Shown here piece by piece: positions 1-5,121 of a stretch of 5,121 nucleotides of DNA. Origin of the DNA: Desulfocapsa sp. (GTDB lineage: Bacteria; Desulfobacterota; Desulfobulbia; Desulfobulbales; Desulfocapsaceae); contig DYDK01000132.1 in NCBI GenBank assembly GCA_020717935.1, positions 1 through 5,121 of the forward strand, in the 5' to 3' direction. A model generated the notes under the pieces. The model ran no database searches. It was not told the DNA's origin and worked only from the letters and a program-made list of their open reading frames with translations. The translations under genes were made by a program, and so were the position numbers. The stretch's first letter is position 1. Every line of letters starts with the position of its first letter.

Positions 1-78
1 GACTTTATCCATAAAATCAACAAGAGATGGGGGGCAGAGATGGGGGCAAATCTTGCAATCAAGCAGGCAATGTTGTAA
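1..78 (+). CDS. Possible C-terminal end of an upstream gene (partial, unidentified)
   Basis: Frame 1 is open from the left edge to a TAA at 76-78, giving 25 residues that end in ...GANLAIKQAML. The composition (Lys, Arg, Ala, a Trp, no low-complexity run) looks protein-like, and the AT-rich intergenic sequence starts directly after the stop. I do not recognise a family. The evidence is weak because 78 bp of open frame is common by chance. A second + frame is open from 2 to 133, and the minus strand is also partly open here. Positions 24-36 and 37-48 are an imperfect tandem repeat (GAGATGGGGGGCA then GAGATGGGGGCA), which may reflect slippage. If real, the gene runs in the same direction as the large gene but ends about 200 bp before it, so tight operon coupling is not evident. 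Confidence 0.3.
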   Translation, partial: DFIHKINKRWGAEMGANLAIKQAML

Positions 79-109
79 TGTACGACCTGACCCTTATTTT
101 CTTGTATGC

Positions 110-183
110 ATGAACTGGTATCAATACATATAGCGTCTCCATATTTTTCTGGTATGGACTAATTACAGGGAGATACAGTTCAT
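110..183. repeat. Imperfect inverted repeat in the leader of the large gene
   Basis: ATGAACTGGTATC (110-122) pairs with GATACAGTTCAT (172-183), 12 pairs with one bulged G. A weaker inner arm, CCATA (139-143) with TATGG (153-157), lies inside. Together they could form a two-level cruciform or mRNA leader hairpin about 90 nt upstream of the start codon. It has no recognisable riboswitch architecture. It may be a REP-like palindrome, because TGACCC motifs lie on both sides of it (88-93 and 204-209). Confidence 0.45.
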
Positions 184-191
184 AGCGACAT

Positions 192-209
192 TTAATTTCG
201 CTCTGACCC
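192..209 (+). repeat. Left copy of an 18-nt inverted pair flanking the large gene
   Basis: TTAATTTCGCTCTGACCC on the + strand matches the reverse complement of 4900-4917 (TTAATTATACTCTGACCC) at 15 of 18 positions, the three mismatches being consecutive in the middle. The right-hand copy abuts the end of a RAYT-type transposase gene. TCTGACCC-type sequence is commonly found next to such transposases, so this is read as a RAYT/REP-like terminal remnant. No transposase coding sequence is visible next to the left copy. Confidence 0.5.
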
Positions 210-256
210 TTTTGATTTCTTTTGATTTTGACCCTTTTGATTTACCCTTTTTATTT
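204..256 (+). repeat. Iterated GACCCTTTTGATTT motif
   Basis: GACCCTTTTGATTT occurs exactly at 205-218 and again at 230-243 (25-bp spacing). A degenerate third copy, TACCCTTTTTATTT, lies at 243-256. The array sits immediately upstream of the ribosome binding site, so it is probably within the transcribed leader or promoter region. Its reverse complement resembles the tandem AAATAAAAGGGGTCA repeat on the other side of the gene (4875-4905). Confidence 0.55.
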
Positions 257-262
257 ATCGTC

Positions 263-268
263 AAGGAG
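263..268 (+). promoter_or_regulatory. Shine-Dalgarno site that fixes the start of the large gene
   Basis: AAGGAG is followed by a 7-nt spacer (ATTTACC) and ATG at 276. This sets the start at 276 rather than at the in-frame TTG at 222. The TTG has no such site and would add 18 residues encoded by the iterated motif. Confidence 0.85.
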
Positions 269-275
269 ATTTACC

Positions 276-377
276 ATGAACAAAAGCCTCACAACATTCT
301 TCAATACCAGCTCTACTGTGTCTCTGCTGCTTGTGTCACTCCTGGTATTGCTCTGTGTCGCTCGACCAGTAGGCGCT
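276..377 (+). other. Signal peptide-coding segment
   Basis: Residues 1-34 have a short polar N-region with one Lys (MNKS), a Leu/Val-rich core (about V15-A29) and a small-residue cleavage motif V32-G33-A34 before T35. Export by Sec with signal peptidase I is inferred. Cys27 lies in LVLLC, which has Leu instead of Gly/Ala/Ser just before Cys, so a lipoprotein signal is unlikely. Confidence 0.75.
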
Positions 378-3300
378 ACATCGGTTTTAGATGGTTTTAA
401 TCCGACTGCTGACGGAGATATCTATACCATAGCGGTGCAGGCAGATGGAAAAATCCTGGTGGGGGGGGCTTTTTCAAATATCGTGGGCCAGTCACACAAC
501 AAGATTGCGCGACTCAATACTGACGGATCACTCGATACAACTTTCACAGCCACCACCAATGGCAGTGTATATACTATTGTCGTCCAGGATAATGGCAAAA
601 TCCTTGTGGGCGGAGATTTTACCATGATAGGTGGTGAGGTACGAAACCATATCGCCCGACTTGCCTCCGACGGGACAGTGGAAACAGCATTTAATCCCAA
701 TACCAACGGGGCTGTCAATGCCATGGCCCTGCAACTTAATGGCGATATTCTCCTCGGTGGCTCTTTTACCATCGTCAGCAGCCAGAGCAGGAATTATACA
801 GCCCGCCTCAAGAGCACTGACGGCTCATTGGATACGGAATACAACCCAAATGCCGATGGCCCAGTCTATTCCATCGCCCCGCAGATCAACGGTAAGGTTA
901 TTGCGGGTGGGGATTTCACTTCCATCGGTGGTCAGAGCAAAAATTATATAGCTCGGCTCAATGAGATTGATGGGTCAGCCGAAACCACCGACTTTAACAT
1001 TCAAGCAAACGGTTCTGTGCGCTCTATGGTCATCCAGACGGATGGCAAAATCCTCATTGGTGGAGATTTCACAAGTCTCACCGACCGCAATGGAGTACAG
1101 ACCCGATATCGCATCGCCCTGCTCGACGCTGATGGGGCTACAGATTCCAATTTTAACCCTCATGCCGACGGCACAGTTTCTTCCATCATCACTCAGAGCG
1201 ACGGCAAAGTTCTCGTTGGGGGAAACTTCACCAATATTGGCGGACAGAGCAAATACAATATCGCACGGCTTGATATTCAATGGGGGAATGCCGATCCCGG
1301 TTTTACCCCCAACGCCTATGATCGCATCTACTCCCTCGCCATTCAGACCGATGGGAAAGTTATCGCGGGCGGAAGCTTCACAGCCATTGTTGATAACGGC
1401 GGTGCAGGTGCAACCCATCTCAGATCACGAATCGCTCGCATTCATCCTGATGGGACCGTAGAGGCCGATTTTAACCCGGATGCTGATGGATCTGTCTCGG
1501 CCATCGCTGTTCAGGCCGACGGCAAAATTATTGTCGGCGGGGCGTTCGACCACATAGGGGGAATCTCTGGTTCCCGCATTACCCGGCTCCATCCTAACAG
1601 CTCGGTGGATGCAGGTTTTATTGTTCAGGCGGATGGTGTAATCACCTCTATCGTTGTGCAAGCCAATGGCAAAATCCTCATCGCCGGTTCTTTCACCACC
1701 ATCACTGATAGCATTGCCTCCTATTCCCGTGTCAATATTGCCAGACTCAATGCCGATGGAACCCTGGACACAGGTTTTCTGATTTTAGCAACCAATGGTC
1801 CTGTTCGAGCCATGGTCGAACTGTCTCCCTCTGGCTATATTATAGGTGGGGATTTTACTGAAATATCAACCGATGACGACAACAACCCCGAAACCCCACC
1901 CACGGTGACACCCGTCTCTTATATGGCTTTACTTAATGACAACGGTGTTATTAACACAGGTTATAATTTCGGTTCCAATGCCCCTGTTCATGCCCTTGCT
2001 GTACAGCCCGATGGCAAAATTCTTGTTGGCGGAAATTTTACCTCCATCGGTGGGCAATTACGAAACAAAATGGCCCGGCTCAGTGTATATGGGCCAGCAG
2101 ACCTCACCTTTGATCCCAATTCCAATGCCCTTGTTCGTTCCATCATAGTTCAGGCCGATGGGAATATCCTCGTGGGTGGCGATTTCACCTATATCGGCAA
2201 CCAGACCAGAAACAGAATCGCGCGACTTAACACGGACAGCGCCAAGGCAGATGCCTTCAACCCGAATGCTTATATCACTATTCCCCCCAACCCCTGTTCC
2301 GTACATTCAATAGCTCTGCAAACCGATGGGAATATCCTTGTTATCGGCGATTTTACCACCATCGGTGGCCGCTTACGAAACCATATAGCTCGGCTGAATA
2401 CGACAACTGGCGCGGCAGACAGCACCTTTAACCCCATTGTCAGCGGTGCTTCAACGACTGTCTCGGCCATCAATGTACAACCCGACGGAAAAATCCTCAT
2501 TGGTGGAGGATTTACCTCTGTAGATTCAAACCCAAGAAATCGAATAGCCCGCCTGAGTGCCGACAGCGCCGCTCTTCAGGAGCTTTTTGTCTCAACGGAT
2601 GGCACGGTCATCACCTGGAACAGGAGCCAATCCGCTCCCGATGTCTATGATGTTGTCTTTTCCGAATCCGCCGACAATGTAGGCTGGACACCAATAACAA
2701 CGGGAACACTTACCCGAACACCGACTGGATGGCAATTGACGCTGCCAGTCCCTAATCCTCTTTTTATGCGACAGAACCGCTATATCAAGGTTCAGGCCAA
2801 AACCTACGGCGGTTTTTATAATGGGGCGACGAACAAAATACAGACAATAAGTCAGTATTTTATTGATTATCAGATTCTAACGATCTCTCCGATACCCTCG
2901 AATGGCTATGCCATAAGCAATCTGGTGGGGATTGACTGTGGTGTGTGGTGGGGTACTCATGAGGAGTGTACTCATGCATATCAGTCAGGAACATCCCTGA
3001 CTCTTACTGCTCACGCATCTCATGGTGGATATGCTGCTTCCGATGGCGTTCCTGACTATATATTCACCCAATGGAATGGTAACTGCGGCACTGAAGCGCC
3101 GGCTGCTCGCACAGACAATCCAGTACGAGTTCTGATGGATGTATACCGCACCTGTTCACCGAGTTTCGCCCTTACCTATACCTCTGTCATTAATAAAACT
3201 GGCACTGGCAGTGGCACCGCAGGATGGGCAGCAACCAATGTCCTTGCCGGGCTCCCCGGTGTATATATTGAACAAACAACGGCATGGGTAACCGCTGTTG

Positions 3301-4757
3301 CCTCTCCAGGCACCATCTTCACTGGCTGGAGCGGCGACTGTTCTGGCACCAGCAGCCCCTTTGAGCTCTTAATGAATTCCGACAAACTGTGCACAGCCAA
3401 CTTTGAGCTGGAACGCACCCTTACGATCACAACCAGCGGCAGTGGCAACGGGACAGTAGGAGGGGCAGGAATCCATGCCCACGGGACAACGGTATCCGCA
3501 ACCGCCACCGCAGGCGTTGGCTCTGCCTTCACCGGCTGGAGCGGTGACTGTTCTGGGACAACCAGCCCTGTTGATGTGATCATGGATCGCAACAAAACCT
3601 GCAATGCCAATTTTGAAAAAGAGTGGACTTTGGCAATCACCTCCACTGGTTCTGGCACCGGCACCATGACAGGAGCGGGCACCTATCTGAACAACCAGAC
3701 AGCTACCGCATTTGCAACTGCTGACTATGGTTCTGTCTTCACCGGCTGGAGCGGCGACTGCTCTGGTGCTCTCAATTCATTTGATATAGTCATGAATGGC
3801 AATAAAACCTGTATTGCTCATTTTGAGACTTTCCACGCCCTTGCCGTCACTGCCAGCGGGACCGGCGCCGGCACAGTCACTGGAGCTGGAAGCTATCTTC
3901 ATGGCACAACCCAACCTGTAAGCGCCACCGCCAACTCTGGCTCCGTCTTCACTGGCTGGAGTGGTGATTGCAGCGGAACCGCCAGCCCGGTGGATGTTGT
4001 GATGGATGCCGATAAAACCTGCAATGCGAACTTTGAACTTTACCGTACACTTACAATTACTCAAAGTGGCTCGGGAAGTGGCACCGTAGGAGGGGCTGGA
4101 AGCAATTATGTGAATGGTGTAACCGCAACAGCCACTGCCACTGCCGCCACAGGCTCCGTCTTCACTGGCTGGAGTGGTGATTGCAGCGGAACCACCAGCC
4201 CGATGGATGTTGTGATGGATGCCGATAAAACCTGTAATGCCAACTTTGAACCAGCGCACACCATTACGATCAATAAACAAGGAAATGGAAGCGGCATTGT
4301 CACAGGAGCTGGAAATTATGCGGTTGGCTCAACAGCTTCTGTGTCTGCAACTGCCAACACCAACTCCATCTTCACTGGTTGGGGCGGTGATTGCAGTGGA
4401 ACCACCAGTCCGATTGATGTGATTATGGATGCCAATAAAACCTGCACAGCAACCTTTGTGCTACCAATTCTAACGGTTGTGAAAACTGGCAGCGGAACCG
4501 GAACGGTGAGCAGCTCGCCAGGTGGAATTAACTGCGGCACGGACTGCACTGAAACCTACTTGCCCAATACCTCCGTCATCCTGACAGCGAACCCTGATCC
4601 CGAGTATTTCTTTAAGGGGTGGTCCGACAGCAACTGCCCCGGGACAGGGCCATGTACAGTAACTATGGAGAATGCCAAAACAATTTCTGCAAATTTCCAA
4701 GGACAATTCCCCTGGACAATGTTTTTACCAGCAATTACCAATAAAAAGCGACCATAA
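276..4757 (+). CDS. Secreted modular repeat protein: delta-60 (DUF5122) beta-propeller plus InlB-like repeats
   Basis: The product has 1,493 residues and no recognisable catalytic motif. Residues 1-34 look like a type I signal peptide: Lys3, a hydrophobic core at about 15-29, and a plausible V-G-A cleavage site at 32-34. Residues 41-770 hold 14 delta-60 repeats of about 49-60 residues, with the pattern FNPxxxGxVxxIAxQxDGKILVGGDFTxIGGxxRNxIARLxxDGxxD, and are predicted to form beta-propeller structure. Residues 771-863 are a beta-rich linker with WQLTLP and YGGFYNG motifs, similar to what follows delta-60 arrays in other proteins. Residues 864-1475 hold eight divergent InlB-like repeats, six of them with FTGWSGDC or a close variant and KTC. 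Residues 1476-1493 are a distinct tail ending FLPAITNKKRP. The likely role is an extracellular or cell-surface protein such as an adhesin or matrix component. That rests on architecture only, and no substrate or partner can be named. The start is set by AAGGAG at 263-268. The gene appears intact, with no frameshift, and stands alone. Its neighbour on the right is convergent and transposase-related. Confidence 0.93.
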   Translation: MNKSLTTFFNTSSTVSLLLVSLLVLLCVARPVGATSVLDGFNPTADGDIYTIAVQADGKILVGGAFSNIVGQSHNKIARLNTDGSLDTTFTATTNGSVYTIVVQDNGKILVGGDFTMIGGEVRNHIARLASDGTVETAFNPNTNGAVNAMALQLNGDILLGGSFTIVSSQSRNYTARLKSTDGSLDTEYNPNADGPVYSIAPQINGKVIAGGDFTSIGGQSKNYIARLNEIDGSAETTDFNIQANGSVRSMVIQTDGKILIGGDFTSLTDRNGVQTRYRIALLDADGATDSNFNPHADGTVSSIITQSDGKVLVGGNFTNIGGQSKYNIARLDIQWGNADPGFTPNAYDRIYSLAIQTDGKVIAGGSFTAIVDNGGAGATHLRSRIARIHPDGTVEADFNPDADGSVSAIAVQADGKIIVGGAFDHIGGISGSRITRLHPNSSVDAGFIVQADGVITSIVVQANGKILIAGSFTTITDSIASYSRVNIARLNADGTLDTGFLILATNGPVRAMVELSPSGYIIGGDFTEISTDDDNNPETPPTVTPVSYMALLNDNGVINTGYNFGSNAPVHALAVQPDGKILVGGNFTSIGGQLRNKMARLSVYGPADLTFDPNSNALVRSIIVQADGNILVGGDFTYIGNQTRNRIARLNTDSAKADAFNPNAYITIPPNPCSVHSIALQTDGNILVIGDFTTIGGRLRNHIARLNTTTGAADSTFNPIVSGASTTVSAINVQPDGKILIGGGFTSVDSNPRNRIARLSADSAALQELFVSTDGTVITWNRSQSAPDVYDVVFSESADNVGWTPITTGTLTRTPTGWQLTLPVPNPLFMRQNRYIKVQAKTYGGFYNGATNKIQTISQYFIDYQILTISPIPSNGYAISNLVGIDCGVWWGTHEECTHAYQSGTSLTLTAHASHGGYAASDGVPDYIFTQWNGNCGTEAPAARTDNPVRVLMDVYRTCSPSFALTYTSVINKTGTGSGTAGWAATNVLAGLPGVYIEQTTAWVTAVASPGTIFTGWSGDCSGTSSPFELLMNSDKLCTANFELERTLTITTSGSGNGTVGGAGIHAHGTTVSATATAGVGSAFTGWSGDCSGTTSPVDVIMDRNKTCNANFEKEWTLAITSTGSGTGTMTGAGTYLNNQTATAFATADYGSVFTGWSGDCSGALNSFDIVMNGNKTCIAHFETFHALAVTASGTGAGTVTGAGSYLHGTTQPVSATANSGSVFTGWSGDCSGTASPVDVVMDADKTCNANFELYRTLTITQSGSGSGTVGGAGSNYVNGVTATATATAATGSVFTGWSGDCSGTTSPMDVVMDADKTCNANFEPAHTITINKQGNGSGIVTGAGNYAVGSTASVSATANTNSIFTGWGGDCSGTTSPIDVIMDANKTCTATFVLPILTVVKTGSGTGTVSSSPGGINCGTDCTETYLPNTSVILTANPDPEYFFKGWSDSNCPGTGPCTVTMENAKTISANFQGQFPWTMFLPAITNKKRP
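396..2585 (+). repeat. Fourteen delta-60 / DUF5122 beta-propeller repeats (residues 41-770)
   Basis: Counted by eye, 14 units each begin near F/Y-N-P and carry Q-x-D/N-G-K-I-L-V-G-G-x-F-T followed by R-x-x-I-A-R-L. Most are 48-54 residues long. Units 5, 7, 9, 10 and 13 carry insertions, the largest in unit 10 (an acidic, proline-rich loop around DDDNNPETPP). Unit 10 also lacks the usual DGK turn (it reads SPSGY), and unit 13 has the only Cys in the array. Delta-60 repeats are predicted propeller blades of unknown function. Fourteen units would suit two seven-bladed propellers, but the grouping is inferred. Confidence 0.9.
461..468 (+). repeat. G8 homopolymer in the first delta-60 repeat
   Basis: Eight consecutive G (461-468) encode part of V-G-G-A around residues 62-65. 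The other repeats encode the same Gly-Gly with interrupted codons such as GGCGGA or GGTGGA. A tract of this length early in a surface-protein gene is a classic site for slipped-strand frameshifting. In the form seen here the frame is intact. Confidence 0.6.
2586..2864 (+). other. Linker domain after the propeller (residues 771-863)
   Basis: The segment begins FVSTDGTVITWNRSQSAP and includes FSESADNVGW, GWQLTLP, RYIKVQAKTYGGFYNG and ends near SQYFI. The order ITW-R, then an S.D...W strand, then GWQL, then a Y.GGFYNG strand resembles the beta-sandwich-like module that often closes delta-60 arrays. There it reads similarly to a 'W...G...ARGYVTGGYYNGS' pattern. No function is known, and it probably caps or spaces the propeller from the C-terminal repeats. 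Confidence 0.55.
2865..4700 (+). repeat. Eight divergent InlB-like (Flg_new_2-type) repeats (residues 864-1475)
   Basis: The repeats start at residues 864, 968, 1047, 1117, 1187, 1257, 1328 and 1398. Units 3-7 are 70 or 71 residues long. The inner pattern is TLTITxSGSGxGTVxGAG...GTxxSATATAxxGSxFTGWSGDCSGTxSPxDVxMDxxKTCNANFE, with one Cys pair per unit that probably forms a disulfide. Units 1 and 8 have four Cys each and resemble the canonical form (INCGTDC ... NCPGTGPC). Such repeats make small beta domains that form stalks in exported bacterial proteins. Confidence 0.88.
3939..4251 (+). repeat. Near-identical 100-bp internal duplication (3939-4038 and 4152-4251)
   Basis: The two 100-bp segments, one in each of two adjacent InlB-like repeats, differ at only four positions by direct comparison (G/A in GCCAGC/ACCAGC, G/A in GTG/ATG, C/T in TGC/TGT, G/C in GCG/GCC). 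The offset is 213 bp, equal to 71 codons. Other repeats use visibly different codons for the same residues, so this pair looks recently duplicated or gene-converted. Confidence 0.85.
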
Positions 4758-4808
4758 CGAACTGCATATCACCTGTCATTCACACTGCTTTCGAACCACA
4801 AACACAAC

Positions 4809-4842
4809 TATCGAGTTTTCATGTTGGCATGGAAACTCGATA
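4809..4842. repeat. Stem-loop after the large gene (15-bp stem, TTGG loop)
   Basis: TATCGAGTTTTCATG (4809-4823) pairs with CATGGAAACTCGATA (4828-4842) across the full 15 positions, 14 Watson-Crick plus one T-G wobble (4819 with 4832). It starts 52 nt after the stop codon of the large gene. No T-run follows on the + strand (CAAAAATGG), so a standard intrinsic terminator is doubtful. It may protect the 3' end of the mRNA or be a REP-like palindrome recognised by a RAYT transposase. Confidence 0.7.
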
Positions 4843-4874
4843 CAAAAATGGGTCAGAACAGATTTTAGTTGAAG

Positions 4875-4906
4875 AAATAAAAGGGGTCAAAAATAAAAGG
4901 GGTCAG
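4875..4906. repeat. Tandem 16-bp repeat with GGGGTCA
   Basis: AAATAAAAGGGGTCA is found at 4875-4889 and 4891-4905, an exact 15-nt match with a 16-bp period. Reading the minus strand, it lies just after the stop of the transposase gene as TGACCCCTTTTATTT twice. It mirrors the GACCCTTTTGATTT array at 205-256 on the other side of the large gene. Confidence 0.75.
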
Positions 4907-4917
4907 AGTATAATTAA
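4900..4917 (-). repeat. Right copy of the 18-nt inverted pair, overlapping the transposase stop
   Basis: On the minus strand it reads TTAATTATACTCTGACCC and matches 192-209 at 15 of 18 positions. The TAA stop of the RAYT-type gene (4916-4914) lies inside it. Sequence of this kind at the 3' end of RAYT genes is familiar and is probably the element's terminal or REP-like sequence. Confidence 0.55.
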
Positions 4918-5121
4918 CAATCTCCTTTCCTCCACCCCTTGGGTCGCCCTCTCTTTTTTGACTTCAGGCGTCTTCCGGTCAGTGTCTCTATTTCCTTTTT
5001 AAACCTGTCACTTCCTATGGCCATACCTTTATTGCTGGTATCTCTTATCTCTTTGAGTAACTCGCCTTCGACTTGATGGACAAACAACTCACGATAACAA
5101 CCCTGACATTCAAGCAAATCT
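4914..5121 (-). CDS. REP-associated tyrosine transposase (RAYT, Y1_Tnp family), C-terminal part
   Basis: The frame is open from the right edge to a TAA at 4916-4914 and gives 68 residues. The pattern YRELF...LLKEIRDTSNKGMAIGSDRFKKEIETLTGRR followed by a basic tail (KSKKRGRPKGWRKGDC) is the usual C-terminus of RAYT / IS200-like transposases of the COG1943 type. It matches their IR-x-(A/T)-(T/S)-N-K-G, LG-x-x-RFK-x-x-IE and GRR signature. The HUH motif and catalytic Tyr lie upstream, outside the window, so activity cannot be judged. The apparent TTG start at 5117 is not real, because the frame continues through 5118-5120 (Asp). RAYTs act on single-stranded REP-type hairpins. The gene is convergent with the large gene and its stop overlaps the inverted-pair motif. 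Confidence 0.82.
   Translation of the reverse strand, partial: DLLECQGCYRELFVHQVEGELLKEIRDTSNKGMAIGSDRFKKEIETLTGRRLKSKKRGRPKGWRKGDC

Noticed and set aside
102..130. Possible promoter TTGTAT - 17 bp - TACATA
   Set aside because: Only a loose match to the -35/-10 consensus in AT-rich sequence, and it overlaps the inverted repeat. TTGACC at 228-233 was also considered, but its -10 would be poor and transcription would start at the ribosome binding site.
222..275. Longer form of the large gene starting at TTG 222
   Set aside because: The added 18 residues come from the iterated TTTTGATTT motif, there is no ribosome binding site before 222, and ATG 276 has AAGGAG at ideal spacing followed by a good signal peptide.
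342..356. Lipobox around Cys27 (LVLLC)
   Set aside because: The residue before Cys is Leu rather than Gly, Ala or Ser, and a good signal peptidase I site (VGA) follows.
975..1418. Minus-strand open frame of 147 codons
   Set aside because: It is antisense to delta-60 repeats with no family resemblance and no ribosome binding site, so it is a shadow of the propeller coding.
3176..3682. Minus-strand open frame of 168 codons
   Set aside because: It lies wholly antisense to the InlB-like repeats, has repetitive low-complexity Pro/Val-rich translation, and is explained by the repeat codon pattern.
3777..4280. Minus-strand open frame of 167 codons
   Set aside because: It is antisense to the repeats and its translation repeats itself with the same period (GFIGIHHNIHRAGG twice), the signature of a shadow frame.
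2865..4700. CRISPR-like or DNA-level tandem array
   Set aside because: The periodicity of about 210 bp is in frame and protein-coding with diverged codons. There are no short identical repeats separated by unique spacers.

Overview
The window is dominated by one intact gene of 4,482 bp (276-4757, + strand). It encodes a predicted secreted, fully modular protein of 1,493 residues. After an N-terminal signal peptide come 14 delta-60 / DUF5122-type beta-propeller repeats, then a short beta-rich linker of the kind seen behind such propellers, then eight divergent InlB-like (Flg_new_2-type) repeats rich in Gly/Ser/Thr with regularly spaced cysteines, and an 18-residue tail ending in Lys-Lys-Arg-Pro. 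Delta-60 proteins are best known from the former Deltaproteobacteria (Desulfobacterota, Myxococcota). With the moderate GC content and the flanking RAYT-type transposase, this suggests a Gram-negative, possibly sulfate-reducer-like environmental bacterium. That placement is an inference, not something the sequence proves.

Layout. Positions 1-78 are open in one + frame and may be the tail of an upstream gene. Positions 79-275 are an AT-rich leader with an imperfect inverted repeat (110-183), a cluster of TGACCC-type motifs (204-256) and a strong ribosome binding site. The large gene follows. Positions 4758-4913 are non-coding and hold a near-perfect 15-bp stem-loop (4809-4842) and a tandem 16-bp repeat carrying GGGGTCA. 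The right edge (4914-5121, - strand) is the C-terminal part of a REP-associated tyrosine transposase (RAYT, Y1_Tnp/IS200-like), which converges on the large gene and runs out of the window.

How the parts relate. The large gene appears to be a single-gene unit with its own ribosome binding site. The most notable non-coding pattern is that it lies between oppositely oriented copies of the same short motif: three TGACCC on the left and three GGGTCA on the right, with an 18-nt inverted pair (192-209 and 4900-4917, 15/18 matching). The right copy overlaps the RAYT stop codon. This fits RAYT-related terminal or REP-like sequences bracketing a surface-protein gene. Within the gene, a G8 tract near the 5' end and a 96%-identical 100-bp internal duplication suggest a locus that can change by slippage and by repeat recombination.
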